The notes beneath the pieces were generated by a model that had not been told where the DNA came from, searched no databases, and saw only the letters and a program-made list of their open reading frames with translations. From CALMFG01 sp963674805 (GTDB lineage Bacteria > Bacillota > Clostridia > Christensenellales > CALMFG01), in NCBI GenBank assembly GCA_963674805.2, contig CAXXNY010000016.1, positions 186,001 through 250,000 on the forward strand: a stretch of DNA of 64,000 bases, read 5' to 3'. The translations under genes and the position numbers were made by a program. Position 1 is the stretch's first letter. Each line of letters begins with the position of its first letter. Positions 34,264-43,836 of the stretch are shown in pieces.

Positions 34264-36543
34264 TTACTGCTTATATCTCCGGTTTATAAAATCCCTTTTT
34301 ATACTATAATCCACGGTTTTTGTAGTCAGATTAATATTGTAGTATGGATCCACTTTATAAAAGTAATCCCCGTGACGCTCCTTTAGAGACTTTTTCTCCA
34401 TCTCATGCTTGGCTTCCCTTTCAGGTGTATCGTCATACCCTCGAGATTTGGATTCATAATGATATGCTTCCGCATAAGGGGTAAATACATTTTCATATCC
34501 GTGCTCACGCAGTCTTAAACAAAAATCCACGTCATTAAATCCGATTGCAAATTCTTTTTCGTTCAGCCCGGAAAGCTCTATATACTTTTTTTTACTAATC
34601 ATTAGCATTGCAGCTGTAACAGCAGATACATATTGGTTAACACACAGTCTCGCAAAATAGCCCGATGCATTCCGTCCATAACCTTTAAAGGAGTGTCCGG
34701 CACTGTTATTTATGCCAACAACGATACCTGCATGTTGAATCGTATCATCATCAAAATACAGTTTTGCCCCCACGGCACCCACCTCATCCTTTTGGGCAAA
34801 CATCAGCATGTTTTCAATCCATTCAGATGTTATAATTTTGATATCATTATTCAAAAGCACAACGTATTCACCTTTTGCATATTGGTACACCGCGGTATTA
34901 TTAATTTTTGAATAATTGAACTCGCCTATATAATCATAAAAAAATATCTTATCTGTTAATACTCTTAATCTACTTATCTCTTCATAGGTTTTTTTGTCTT
35001 CACTTTGATTATTTATACAAATGATCTCAAAATTCGTATAGGTTGATTTCTCAAGTATGCTTGTAATACAATCCGTCAGCAAATTTATCTTATCCCGAAA
35101 GGGAATAATGATACTTACTAATGGGGTACCTGTTAATATATACTTAACGCGATACGTTCCTGGCATCCTTCCGTCAATGACCGTTGCGCTCTCCCCGCAT
35201 CGGTTTATTGCATTTTGAACAGCAACGCGCCCCGCAGTTTGTGCAAATTCTTTTTCACTAAACTGAGCCGCTGTGGAACCCTCAACTGCTCTCCAATGAT
35301 AAAGAATCTTTTGAATGTGGGCAATCCTATTCGTTTTTTCCACGATTTTTAGGTATAGGTCATGATCCTGTGCACCTTCCAGGCCAACCTCCCATCCGTC
35401 GACGTCTTCAATAAGTCTCCTTTTAATAGCAGTAAGATGATTGATATAGTTCTGGGCCTTCAGTAACTCATAATTAAATCCCGGTTTAAAAAATGCAAAG
35501 CTGTAAATATTAGTACTAAATAGATTATCTTGATCTGAATAAATAAATTCTGCACCAGTTTCATTGATGCATTTTGTCAGTTCATATAGAGCGTCAACCG
35601 TTATCATATCATCGTTATCCAGGAGTACTACATACTCCCCCTCCGCCATTTGCAAAGCTTGGTTAGATGTCCCTGAGATATTTAAATTTTTATTTAAAAA
35701 CTTAATTTTTATTTTCCTATATTTTATACTTTTTAAATATGCAACCGTTTTTGTATTAGTACTGCAGTCATCTGCAATACAAAGCTCCCAATTTTTGTAC
35801 CATTGCTTTTTGACCGATTTAATCGCGGATTTCAGCCACTTCACATCAATATTATAGACCGGCATAATGATTGAAAATAGCGGCTTAACTTCAAATGATT
35901 TTATAGTTTTTTTTACCCGCCATGTTTTTATCGGCTTTTTATAATCTATAATTTGAGATTCCTCTCCATTCCCAAGGAATACTGCTCGGGTATACTTATC
36001 GCCATATTGAAAAAAGCACTTAATACAATTTCTGACTGTCAGGGCCCTTATATTCTTTCTTTTATTGTTCTTAAACACAACAAATCCATCGTTACTTCTT
36101 GTGTCCTCCAAAAATCCGTAATTAAGAAAATGATAAAGCGGATTTATCCCGCAATATTTTACATCTTTGTTGACCTTTAAATACCTGCCTGCGTTAAAAT
36201 TTGCGCTGGGATTGTAATTTAAAATAAATCCAAATAGAAGGTAGTGTATAAGCGGCTGAACATCAGATAGTTTTTCATTGTAATACGTTTGTCTATAATA
36301 TGCCGCATCAAACAGGGTTGATTTATTTATCAGGTAGTATTGTTGAATCAGAGTTAAAATTTTTTCTTTGAAGCTCTCTTTCATAGAAACATAGTATAAA
36401 TCGATAATATTTAATTCTACCTCATTAAGAAAATCTGATCTTTCGTTATAAATCTTAAGCAACTTTCTTTTTATTCCCCAGAAAAACAAACCCGAAACAG
36501 GATATTTATAAAGACCCTTAACAAAAACCCTAAATTCTTTCAT
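34264..36543 (-). CDS. Two-domain GT2 glycosyltransferase
   Basis: This 759-residue protein has a helical N-terminal region of about 220 residues that includes repeats of the DAAYYRQTYY and YHFLNYGFLE kind seen in rhamnan or O-antigen transferases. Two GT-A domains follow. The first starts LFSIIMPVYNIDVKW and has VVLLDNDDM. The second starts VSIIIPFRDKINLL and has VVLLNNDIK, with the acceptor-type motif GLNEKEFAIGFNDVDFCLRL. No membrane span is seen, so it should act at the cytoplasmic face and add two different sugars or make an alternating linkage. Neighbouring genes are surface-glycan genes. Confidence 0.88.
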   Translation of the reverse strand: MKEFRVFVKGLYKYPVSGLFFWGIKRKLLKIYNERSDFLNEVELNIIDLYYVSMKESFKEKILTLIQQYYLINKSTLFDAAYYRQTYYNEKLSDVQPLIHYLLFGFILNYNPSANFNAGRYLKVNKDVKYCGINPLYHFLNYGFLEDTRSNDGFVVFKNNKRKNIRALTVRNCIKCFFQYGDKYTRAVFLGNGEESQIIDYKKPIKTWRVKKTIKSFEVKPLFSIIMPVYNIDVKWLKSAIKSVKKQWYKNWELCIADDCSTNTKTVAYLKSIKYRKIKIKFLNKNLNISGTSNQALQMAEGEYVVLLDNDDMITVDALYELTKCINETGAEFIYSDQDNLFSTNIYSFAFFKPGFNYELLKAQNYINHLTAIKRRLIEDVDGWEVGLEGAQDHDLYLKIVEKTNRIAHIQKILYHWRAVEGSTAAQFSEKEFAQTAGRVAVQNAINRCGESATVIDGRMPGTYRVKYILTGTPLVSIIIPFRDKINLLTDCITSILEKSTYTNFEIICINNQSEDKKTYEEISRLRVLTDKIFFYDYIGEFNYSKINNTAVYQYAKGEYVVLLNNDIKIITSEWIENMLMFAQKDEVGAVGAKLYFDDDTIQHAGIVVGINNSAGHSFKGYGRNASGYFARLCVNQYVSAVTAAMLMISKKKYIELSGLNEKEFAIGFNDVDFCLRLREHGYENVFTPYAEAYHYESKSRGYDDTPEREAKHEMEKKSLKERHGDYFYKVDPYYNINLTTKTVDYSIKRDFINRRYKQ

Positions 36544-37172
36544 TTCTGCCCCTTATCTCTTATTTATGCATTTTACAGTGTAGCTGAGCTTAATGCACAT
36601 TAATATATTTTATACCATATTATTGTACACAATACAAATTATACTGCTCATACTTTTTTCTCAAGTTATTCCGACAAAATAGCATATTTCAGTCAGTATC
36701 GCCTATAGTCACATCTTCTGTTTTTCGCCAGATAGCTCTTAAGTTATAGCTGCCAGCTTAGCATCATATAGCCCGCTTTTTGCGAAGACTTCTATTTTCA
36801 ACTAAGGAACATTTGGCTCCCTCTACCTCCTACAGATACTTCGCCGTGGTGCCTGGCTTTAAATTGATGGTTGTTATTTTTTATTTCAAATATTTTTTTA
36901 GCTAGTTTATACCATATACACACATCCTCGCATATGGCATAGATAATATCGGAAAAGCTCAAGTCAATAAACTTAAAACCATTTTTAGCAGTGCTCACGT
37001 ACTCGTTGATGTGCCTTTCTAGTCACTTACCATCATTAGCGTATTACGTTCTGACAACAGTCATAGCTTCATTTTAATGTATAATTAAAAGAAACTTGAA
37101 TAATATCGCATAGCTTATTATAATTTATATGTTCTAATATTTAATAACTTTTTCATCAGGGAGTAACGTATC
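36544..37172. other. Gene-poor intergenic region with a decayed coding fragment
   Basis: This stretch separates the minus-strand GT2 gene from the plus-strand DUF2142 gene. A minus-strand frame at 36798-36998 (66 residues, ending GGRGSQMFLS) opens directly after a stop and has no recognisable ribosome site or family. It looks like a decayed fragment, perhaps of a transposon. No RNA gene or strong hairpin is seen. Confidence 0.4.
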
Positions 37173-38759
37173 ATTAGTTCATTATTTAATAAAAATAAAA
37201 CACTATTCTCCATTCTTTTTATCGTCATTATTATTTCATTGCTGTTCGCATATCAATTTTGCGATAAGGTTTTTTTTAGTTCTGAACCCACAAGTAACGA
37301 ATATTTTAAGCCTAACGGCCTTGCTTTTCTAATTATTTATTTTTTATCAATTGTTACTGTTGTTATTTGTTATTTAATGTATACAGTATGGAAAATTCAA
37401 AAACATTGGATGCTTTTTTTTACTATTGTGCTTTTAGGATTAATCAGCGCGTTTGTTTCCCCACCATACACAGTTCCCGATGAGCCTGTACATTTTCAGA
37501 CAGCATATAAATTGTCAAATGTCCTTCTAGGGGCTGAAACAAAATTTGGCGGGAACGAGCTGCTTATAAGAAATGGTGATTTGCTTGGATTGAAATATCT
37601 TGACACAAGGCCTAATCAAAACATTTACCACAACATTTTTTCATCTGTTGATTTTATCGCAAATCCCTTTGAAAAAGAGTTGGTTGTATCAAATGCGACA
37701 ATTGTCCACTTTGGATTTATTGCATACTTACCCCAAGCTCTTGGAATAACGTTAGCCAGATTATGTTCACTAGGCTTTACACCTTTAATATACTTAGGTA
37801 TTCTTTTTAATCTGTTATTTTTTGCAAGCTGCTTTGCACTCGCTTTGAAGTTATTGCCCTTTGGGAAAAATATTTTAATTGCAGTTGCACTTCTCCCAAT
37901 GTGTGTTCATTTAAGTGGTTCATATACATATGACTTGACAATAATTGGACTGTCAGTTCTTCTATTTTCCTATATCATGCATTTAATCTACCAAAAACCA
38001 GCTGTCTCTGTATGGGATGGATTAGCCATAACTTTGCTAATATTCTTTTTATCGCCATGCAAGCTTGTTTACTACCCATTGGCTTTTCTGGTTTTTTTGA
38101 TACCAGCCTCAAAATTCTCAAGTGTTAAGAAAAAATATTTATTTGCTGCACTCGCTTTATTGACCGGGCTTTTTTCGCTGATTATTTTCAGACTGGATTT
38201 TTTGGCCTCGTTATTCCCCCAGCAAACCCCTTTAGATATAACTGATAGCAGTGCAAAAGCAGTGTCCGAAACATATACACTGTCTTGGATACTATCTCAT
38301 CCTATAAATGAATTAAGACTGCTAATTACCACCACCCGGGATACAGCTGCTTGGTACTGGGAAATGATGCTAGGAGCCTATTTAGGTTGGCAGGAAATTA
38401 ATATTAATTTTATTTGGGTTTATATATATACTATAATCATAGGAATGTCCGTATTTGTAAAAGAAGAGCGTGATCCACAGATATCAGGATTATATCGTGT
38501 AGTTTTCATCGTAATAGCTGGTATTATCTATGTATTAATAACCATTGCCATGCAACGTGTATGTACACCCTTCTCATGGGGAATTATCGTTGGCGTTCAA
38601 GGCCGTTACTTCACGCCGATTTTACCATTGTTGCTTTTTGCTGTAAAGGGAAATGCCATCACAGCAAATTCAAATTTTTCTAGAAATATTTATTTTGGAA
38701 TAATCATGGTTAATATTATGATTTTTTTAAATATATATTCGGTTTTTGTAAGCCGGTAA
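37173..38759 (+). CDS. DUF2142 membrane protein with probable non-AUG start
   Basis: This polytopic membrane protein of 506 residues or more is of the DUF2142 family, GT-C-like proteins in cell-surface glycan loci. The family loop AFVSPPYTVPDEPVHFQTAY follows the first helices. The only ordinary start (TTG at 37239) would cut the first membrane helix in half and has no ribosome site. The frame is open up to 37167, and an AGGGAG sits at 37157-37163. An ATT at 37173 (or ATC at 37170) would restore the full helix SILFIVIIISLLF. I therefore place the start there with caution. It is transcribed opposite to its neighbours. Confidence 0.75.
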   Translation: MSSLFNKNKTLFSILFIVIIISLLFAYQFCDKVFFSSEPTSNEYFKPNGLAFLIIYFLSIVTVVICYLMYTVWKIQKHWMLFFTIVLLGLISAFVSPPYTVPDEPVHFQTAYKLSNVLLGAETKFGGNELLIRNGDLLGLKYLDTRPNQNIYHNIFSSVDFIANPFEKELVVSNATIVHFGFIAYLPQALGITLARLCSLGFTPLIYLGILFNLLFFASCFALALKLLPFGKNILIAVALLPMCVHLSGSYTYDLTIIGLSVLLFSYIMHLIYQKPAVSVWDGLAITLLIFFLSPCKLVYYPLAFLVFLIPASKFSSVKKKYLFAALALLTGLFSLIIFRLDFLASLFPQQTPLDITDSSAKAVSETYTLSWILSHPINELRLLITTTRDTAAWYWEMMLGAYLGWQEININFIWVYIYTIIIGMSVFVKEERDPQISGLYRVVFIVIAGIIYVLITIAMQRVCTPFSWGIIVGVQGRYFTPILPLLLFAVKGNAITANSNFSRNIYFGIIMVNIMIFLNIYSVFVSR

Positions 38760-38777
38760 AAATATGTCTTATGAAAA

Positions 38778-39131
38778 TTATTTTTTTATCTTTTCGTCAC
38801 TTTCCTCTTTTTTATCTATGGCGTATTTTTGAATTAATGCCTGAAGTTTAGATTCTAAAGAAGACATTTTCATCGAAATGCTAAAAAGTTTAATGATCAA
38901 AATAAATAATATAATTAGGAATATGAAATTAACAGGCGAAATAATACCAAGCAGGCTAACCGCCCAATTGATAATACTGGGGACAATACCCAAAAGGGCA
39001 ATAAGAAAAGCAAAAATTATCCAAAACAGCGCATCCTTTAAAACGATCTCAAATTTTCTTATTTTATACATAATCCATAGAAAAGTTAAAATGGATCCTG
39101 AAATTAAAAAGATCCTCAAAATTAACGACAT
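38778..39131 (-). CDS. DUF2304 small membrane protein
   Basis: This 117-residue protein has three hydrophobic helices (LILRIFLISGSILTFLW, DALFWIIFAFLIALLGIV, VNFIFLIILFILIIKLF) and a charged coiled C-terminus (SMKMSSLESKLQALIQKYA). This is the DUF2304 pattern. Such genes nearly always accompany a DPM1-type GT2 gene, as here, where they overlap by 10 bases. It is probably an accessory or anchoring partner of the glycosyltransferase. Confidence 0.85.
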   Translation of the reverse strand: MSLILRIFLISGSILTFLWIMYKIRKFEIVLKDALFWIIFAFLIALLGIVPSIINWAVSLLGIISPVNFIFLIILFILIIKLFSISMKMSSLESKLQALIQKYAIDKKEESDEKIKK

Positions 39132-39829
39132 TTATTCACCACTTTCTTTCTTGCAAACTGCATTAACAGCAATGAAAAAACCATATGAACCATATATTTG
39201 GCTGATTGAAAAAAATCAAGATAGCTTTCCCCTGCAAAACGTTTTTTCATCTTTACTTTGACTTCTTTAATTTGGTATCCGCACCGCATTAAATACCCTA
39301 AAGTGTCTGGTTCTGGAGAGAAATTTATATTGTTGGCAAAAAGATCAATCATCTCTTGATTATAGATTCTCATACCAGATGTTGGATCACTGATGTTTTT
39401 TCCAGTTGATATTTTTATCAGTCCTCGAATAATTAGGCTACCAATCATTCGTAGTGCTTTATGTTTTGACTCCGTAAGCGACCTGGAGCCAACCACAATA
39501 TCTGCGTTACTCTCTAAAAGTGCATTATACATTGGTTCAATATATACAGCATCATGTTGCGCATCACCATCAAACTGAAGAACGGCCAAATATTTATTCA
39601 AAAAAGCATATTGCATTCCTGCCTGGAATGCACCGGATAGGCCGATGTTAACCGGTAAATCCAGCATATTATATCCTTTATCCATGCACAACTGCTTTGT
39701 ACCATCTTTTGATCCGTCATTGACAATAATATAGTCAAATTGCGGGCAATTAGCTTTTATATCGGCTATTACCTCTTCAATGGACGCTTCTTCATTGTAT
39801 GCAGGTATAACAATTAGTAAATCTTTCAT
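39122..39829 (-). CDS. GT2 glycosyltransferase (dolichol/polyprenyl-phosphate sugar synthase type)
   Basis: A single GT-A domain of 235 residues opens LLIVIPAYNEEASIEEVIADI, with DYIIVNDGSKDGT and the DXD-like AVLQFDGDAQHD. Family members move a sugar from a nucleotide to polyprenyl phosphate at the cytoplasmic face. The protein lacks the C-terminal membrane helices of some relatives, and the cotranscribed DUF2304 protein may supply membrane attachment. The product would feed GT-C enzymes such as the large membrane proteins in this region. Confidence 0.9.
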   Translation of the reverse strand: MKDLLIVIPAYNEEASIEEVIADIKANCPQFDYIIVNDGSKDGTKQLCMDKGYNMLDLPVNIGLSGAFQAGMQYAFLNKYLAVLQFDGDAQHDAVYIEPMYNALLESNADIVVGSRSLTESKHKALRMIGSLIIRGLIKISTGKNISDPTSGMRIYNQEMIDLFANNINFSPEPDTLGYLMRCGYQIKEVKVKMKKRFAGESYLDFFQSAKYMVHMVFSLLLMQFARKKVVNKCR

Positions 39830-39893
39830 CTGGGATCGTTTATCCTTAGTATTTAGTCACAGCAAATGAAGTTCTCTAAACTATTATGCATCA

Positions 39894-40247
39894 TCATTTT
39901 TTAAAAACCGTCATAGTAAGCGCGCCGCTAATAATCAGGATTATACCGATTATCTTATATAAATCTAATGTTTCGCCCAGGAAAACCCATGATACCAATG
40001 CAAGTGCTATAAATAGTAAACCGTAAGCTAGTGGAGAAATAAAGGTCAGTTCGAATTTCTGCAAAATAATCATCCATACAATAAAGCTAATTACATAAAG
40101 TATCAACCCGATCAAGAAAAAATATCCGGTTTCAATTGATAACTTCCCCTTGGAAAAGCTAAACTGGCTCTCAGCTCCGCCAAGTTTAACTAAAACCATT
40201 CCAAAGGCTCCACTAATAACGTAAAGTAATAAAAGCAGGTACTTCAT
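39894..40247 (-). CDS. EamA/SMR-type four-helix membrane protein
   Basis: The 117 residues form four hydrophobic helices, with YLLLLLYVISGAFGMVLVKLGG at the N-terminus and GETLDLYKIIGIILIISGALTM at the end. That is the half-size EamA or small multidrug resistance layout and resembles ArnE/ArnF undecaprenyl-phosphoaminosugar flippases. In this locus a flippase role for a polyprenyl-linked sugar is more likely than drug export. It ends one base before the next gene's region and is in the same operon as the oxidoreductase. Confidence 0.75.
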   Translation of the reverse strand: MKYLLLLLYVISGAFGMVLVKLGGAESQFSFSKGKLSIETGYFFLIGLILYVISFIVWMIILQKFELTFISPLAYGLLFIALALVSWVFLGETLDLYKIIGIILIISGALTMTVFKK

Positions 40248-40248
40248 T

Positions 40249-41319
40249 TTATTTATTTTCCTTTGCTAAATTTACAATCTCATTCATAGCTCTAATAACA
40301 TTTTCACCTTGGTCCGCAGAAATCGGGTCTTCAACCTTCCCAAGCATAATTGCATCTATATAATGTTTGATCACGACATCGTGACCATATAACAGGTTCC
40401 CAAGAATCATTTTAAATCCATTGAAGATAAACCCTTTCCAATATGCAAACGTATATTTAACTGAATTTCTTAGCACATCTTTTGATAAATGCAACCCATC
40501 GTTTTTTATTTCAATAAGCAAATCTTTAAAGAAATCATAAGAGACAAAATATTTTTCTGTAAAAATATCAAGATACCACTCACATACAGGTGCGTCAAAG
40601 TTAATATACATATGTACAGGAGTACATCCCGCAATCAATTCTGCTGAGATTGTTCTTGGTGTCTCACCCTCTATTACACTCCGAGTTGTGAAAACGTTAC
40701 TAATTTCTACTGATCCGAACAAATTCGAAGCCGTATAAAAGAAATGAGCCGCTTCGTCAAAGAACAGTCCCAACGGCAACTCCTGATACCAACTTGGGAG
40801 CCGCCTAGAACGGTTTGATATTTGAATGAGCGCGGCAGAAGTCACCTTGCCGTACTTGGACTGACTCAGGCGTTTTTCCAATTTCGCCATTTTGTCAGCA
40901 TACCAAAAATTATGCATAACATTTAGTACAAGATGACGTTCCTCTGAAATCTTCTTGACTATCTCACATTCTTTGACACGCATCATCATGGGTTTTTCGA
41001 CCAAGACATGCTTATTAAGTTCCAAACAAGCTTGTGTTAAAGAAAAATGCGTATGCGGCGGGGTTCCAATGATAACCGCGTCAATATCGTTATTAAACCA
41101 ATCGCACTGTGCTAATTGTTGATGAAAGGATGAATCATTGCTTAGGATCAACGTATGTTCTACTCGGTTTATCTTTGCAGTTGAATAAACATTTGCTTCA
41201 TTTACTCCAATGATACCATTTATTAAGACATGTTTATTTTTCTTTGCAGCAGGAATATGTCTCGTGTTTGATATATTCCCCGCACCAATGATACAAATGT
41301 TAATTTTTTTCATCTTCAA
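40249..41319 (-). CDS. Gfo/Idh/MocA family oxidoreductase (surface-glycan locus)
   Basis: This 356-residue NAD(P)-dependent oxidoreductase has the Rossmann motif NICIIGAGNISNTRHIP and the catalytic EKP in HVLVEKPMMM near residue 105. FFDEAAHFFYTASNLFG takes the place of the catalytic-histidine segment. It overlaps the GT4 gene by 4 bases. In this setting it may modify a nucleotide sugar or other glycan precursor. Confidence 0.85.
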   Translation of the reverse strand: MKMKKINICIIGAGNISNTRHIPAAKKNKHVLINGIIGVNEANVYSTAKINRVEHTLILSNDSSFHQQLAQCDWFNNDIDAVIIGTPPHTHFSLTQACLELNKHVLVEKPMMMRVKECEIVKKISEERHLVLNVMHNFWYADKMAKLEKRLSQSKYGKVTSAALIQISNRSRRLPSWYQELPLGLFFDEAAHFFYTASNLFGSVEISNVFTTRSVIEGETPRTISAELIAGCTPVHMYINFDAPVCEWYLDIFTEKYFVSYDFFKDLLIEIKNDGLHLSKDVLRNSVKYTFAYWKGFIFNGFKMILGNLLYGHDVVIKHYIDAIMLGKVEDPISADQGENVIRAMNEIVNLAKENK

Positions 41320-42494
41320 TTTCCCATCTCTCTTGAAATATCAATCAATTTATCCGCGCAACAATCCCAACTAAAATATTTTTGCACTCTATTATAAGCG
41401 TTTTCAATTGCATTCCTTCTCTGTTTTTCATCATCTATAGCAAATTCAATAGCATTCTTTAAATTATCCACTGTATTCTCATCTAATATAAAACCATATT
41501 CCTTAGAAATAATAACCTCTTTTGCCCCTCCATTTCTCGTGGTAATCACATAACTCTTACACGCAATTGCTTCTAATACAGATGTCGGGAGACCTTCGGG
41601 ATAGTCTGTTGGTAAACAAAATATATCTGTTTGGCTCAACAGTTTTAGCGCTTGTGTATTCCCCAACCTGCCAAGAAAAATCACACCATCATTCTTATAT
41701 TTTTTAATATCAGATAATATTTTACCTTCGCCTGCGATAAATAAATAGATGTTTTTTTGTGTTTGTTGTAACATTGTAAATGCTTCGATTAGTTTTTCAA
41801 CACCTTTTTCTTTAACCAGCCTCCCTACATATGCAATAATAATTGCTTTGTCGTGAATGCTGTTATTTGCTAAATAATCAACCTTACAGTTATTTACTTG
41901 CCGATCCGTCTGTTCAACATCAATTGAATTGCAAAGCGTTCCGTTAGCCAAGATATTGAAATGTTTTAGCCAATCATTACAAGCCTTGCTAACACCATAA
42001 AAGGCATTGCACTGTTTCTTAATAAAAAAAGTTAATAAATGTTCATACCACCGTCCAAACAATGATATGATCTTATTGTCAAAAACAATATGGCCAGTCC
42101 CATGTTCTATCAATATGGACTTAATATGCTTCCTCTTTGCAAAAATCGCACCCAATAAAGAGTGTATATAAAATCTAGTATTGATTACCACAATGTTTGG
42201 GTTGTGTTGGCTTATCTCGTTTAATATTGTTTTCGTTTTTTTATTAATAATTGGTATCGGCAAAGATCCGCGAATAAAGAAGTTCGCGGGCAATCGGTAA
42301 ATGGTACCTTCCATTGACTTCTCTTTTGGTTGGCCCTCTTTTTCTCCGGATGACACAATAATAACATTATGTCCTTTTTCTTTAAGCTTTAATGCAAGTT
42401 TATGCGTATAGTTTTCGACGCCACCGATATGGGGTAGATATAAAGCTGAAAAAATACAAATCGTTTGCGTTTCATTCACTTCGCTATACCTCAT
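41316..42494 (-). CDS. GT4 family glycosyltransferase
   Basis: This is a GT-B retaining glycosyltransferase of 392 residues. The N-terminal half begins with IFSALYLPHIGGVENYTHKLA, the C-terminal half contains IAYVGRLVKEKGVEKLIEAF, and the donor motif EGLPTSVLEAIACKSYVITT has the E-x7-E pattern. It is cytoplasmic and adds a sugar from a nucleotide donor to a lipid-linked acceptor. It is the first gene of a group running to 38778. The sugar is not predictable. Confidence 0.92.
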   Translation of the reverse strand: MRYSEVNETQTICIFSALYLPHIGGVENYTHKLALKLKEKGHNVIIVSSGEKEGQPKEKSMEGTIYRLPANFFIRGSLPIPIINKKTKTILNEISQHNPNIVVINTRFYIHSLLGAIFAKRKHIKSILIEHGTGHIVFDNKIISLFGRWYEHLLTFFIKKQCNAFYGVSKACNDWLKHFNILANGTLCNSIDVEQTDRQVNNCKVDYLANNSIHDKAIIIAYVGRLVKEKGVEKLIEAFTMLQQTQKNIYLFIAGEGKILSDIKKYKNDGVIFLGRLGNTQALKLLSQTDIFCLPTDYPEGLPTSVLEAIACKSYVITTRNGGAKEVIISKEYGFILDENTVDNLKNAIEFAIDDEKQRRNAIENAYNRVQKYFSWDCCADKLIDISREMGN

Positions 42495-42925
42495 ACATTT
42501 TTTAGGTTAAAATATCTTGTACTATATAATTCCAAGCCTCAACACTATAACTGAAAGTAAAATGAAATAGTGTTATAATATTTCTCTTTCATCTAATAGA
42601 ATACTTTTCAAACCAAATGTATTTTTACCATTAGATAAAACTTTTATTGTAGATTATCACAAATTGTATGTTTATTCAATGTAAGCATATTTTGTTTTTG
42701 ATATACCCTACAGAAATAGAAAAGATATCAAAATTACTGAAGTTTTGCGAAGCACAGGCATTAGCAAGCAAACTGATTCTGTATCGTTTTGGTTTGACTG
42801 TCGATTTCTATCCTGTTTTAGCGGGGCACGCGCGTGAGGCGCGCATCACACGGAGGGGCACAAACGGTTCAACCTGTTTTTCATAAAGCAAATATACCCA
42901 CTAAAAAAGATGTGCATATATAGGC

Positions 42926-42940
42926 GCAGGCTTTGCCTGC
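42926..42940 (-). terminator. Hairpin behind tRNA-Leu remnant 2
   Basis: GCAGGC-TTT-GCCTGC is a perfect 6-bp stem directly after the encoded CCA. A TTTTTT run follows about 20 bases on. It is probably the old tRNA terminator. Confidence 0.5.
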
Positions 42941-42995
42941 TGGTGCGAGGAATGGGAGTCGAACCCACATGGAGGTTAATCCACACGGCCCTCAA
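42941..42995 (-). pseudogene. 3' half of tRNA-Leu(GAG), attachment-site remnant 2
   Basis: The minus strand reads anticodon loop TTGAGGG, stem CCGTG, a perfect variable arm (TGGA-TTAACC-TCCA), T arm GTGGG-TTCGACT-CCCAT, acceptor TCCTCGC, A and CCA. Its variable arm is intact, unlike remnant 1. The 5' half is absent. Its orientation is the same as remnant 1, 31.1 kb away. Confidence 0.78.
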
Positions 42996-43140
42996 CTGCG
43001 ATTTGAAATTTTACCTATGCTTGTTTGTTTCTTTTTATCGCCGTTTTATACAAAAAAAACGTAAACCCGTGCGCGTTTTGTTTATATTTGCATGTTATAG
43101 ATCATAGGGTTTTGGATCTCATGTGACATATTTGTGACAT
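42941..43140 (-). repeat. 200-bp mobile-element end repeat, copy 2
   Basis: It pairs with 11814-12013. Beyond the tRNA half the shared part contains CCCGTGCGCG, GCATGTTAT, GGTTTTGGATCTC and a GTGACAT-ATTT-GTGACAT block. On the minus strand it ends a frame with MSQICHMRSKTL then TGA at 43102. The region 42495-42925 between this repeat and the GT4 gene holds no convincing gene. Confidence 0.72.
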
Positions 43141-43206
43141 GCTCGCCCTTCTGTTTAATCTCTGATATTTGTTTCCACCTGCTATCACAAACAAATCATC
43201 CGATTA

Positions 43207-43836
43207 CTATTTGAAATATTCCATTATTTGTTTGGCTATACATTCGCCCAGTATTTTGTGGTTTTTTTCGTCAATATGCAGACCATCTGTTTTACTCGGT
43301 TTGGTGATCTCAGAAGCATCGCAGAACAGAGTATCATATTTATCCGATAACTGACGGTAATACTTGCCAATATTCTGTGATTTTTCTTCCGCATCATAAA
43401 ACATCTCCGCAAACTGATTTTTTGGTGCGCATATATGTGGCGGTGATATTAAAAAAAGCTTCGGCGCCGTTGGGTTTGAATCGGACTTGAAATCATACGC
43501 TATCTTCAGCACCCTTTCCATGCCCCAAAACACATCAAAAGGAGACGCTGCAAACATCTGTTTTAAATCATTACTTCCCAGCATGAAAACCACCATATCA
43601 AGCGGTTGGTGTGACGATAAACACGGGAATAAATAATCAGCGCCGCTGATTAAATTCATAACCGGATCATACCAAACCGTTGTCCTCCCCGGCAGCCCTT
43701 CTTCAATAATATTGAAGTTATCGCCAAGTATCTTCCGCACCACACCTGGCCAACGCTCATCCATTCCTAATCGTGTAGATGTCTCAGCGTCCCACCCAAA
43801 TGTATTTGAATCCCCGTAGCATAGTATATTAATCAT
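43207..43836 (-). CDS. SGNH/GDSL-family hydrolase
   Basis: This 209-residue esterase or lipase-like hydrolase has block I NILCYGDSNTFGW (nucleophile Ser) at the N-terminus, an oxyanion glycine in block II near LPGRTTVWYD, and block III FMLGSNDLK with the Asn. Block V is DGLHIDEKNH, with the Asp and His of the catalytic triad. The start at 43836 is set by GGGAGG seven bases upstream and overlaps the ATPase stop by 8 bases, showing coupling. It ends the 43-48 kb transporter operon and may deacylate the imported compound, which would then be an acylated sugar. Confidence 0.88.
   Translation of the reverse strand: MINILCYGDSNTFGWDAETSTRLGMDERWPGVVRKILGDNFNIIEEGLPGRTTVWYDPVMNLISGADYLFPCLSSHQPLDMVVFMLGSNDLKQMFAASPFDVFWGMERVLKIAYDFKSDSNPTAPKLFLISPPHICAPKNQFAEMFYDAEEKSQNIGKYYRQLSDKYDTLFCDASEITKPSKTDGLHIDEKNHKILGECIAKQIMEYFK

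Noticed and set aside
36798..36998. 66-residue minus-strand open frame
   Set aside because: It opens right after a stop without a start signal and matches no family I recognise. Described as a decayed fragment within the gap.
42668..42886. 72-residue plus-strand open frame near the second tRNA scar
   Set aside because: Composition and lack of ribosome site suggest chance; the C-terminal part is in low-complexity element DNA.
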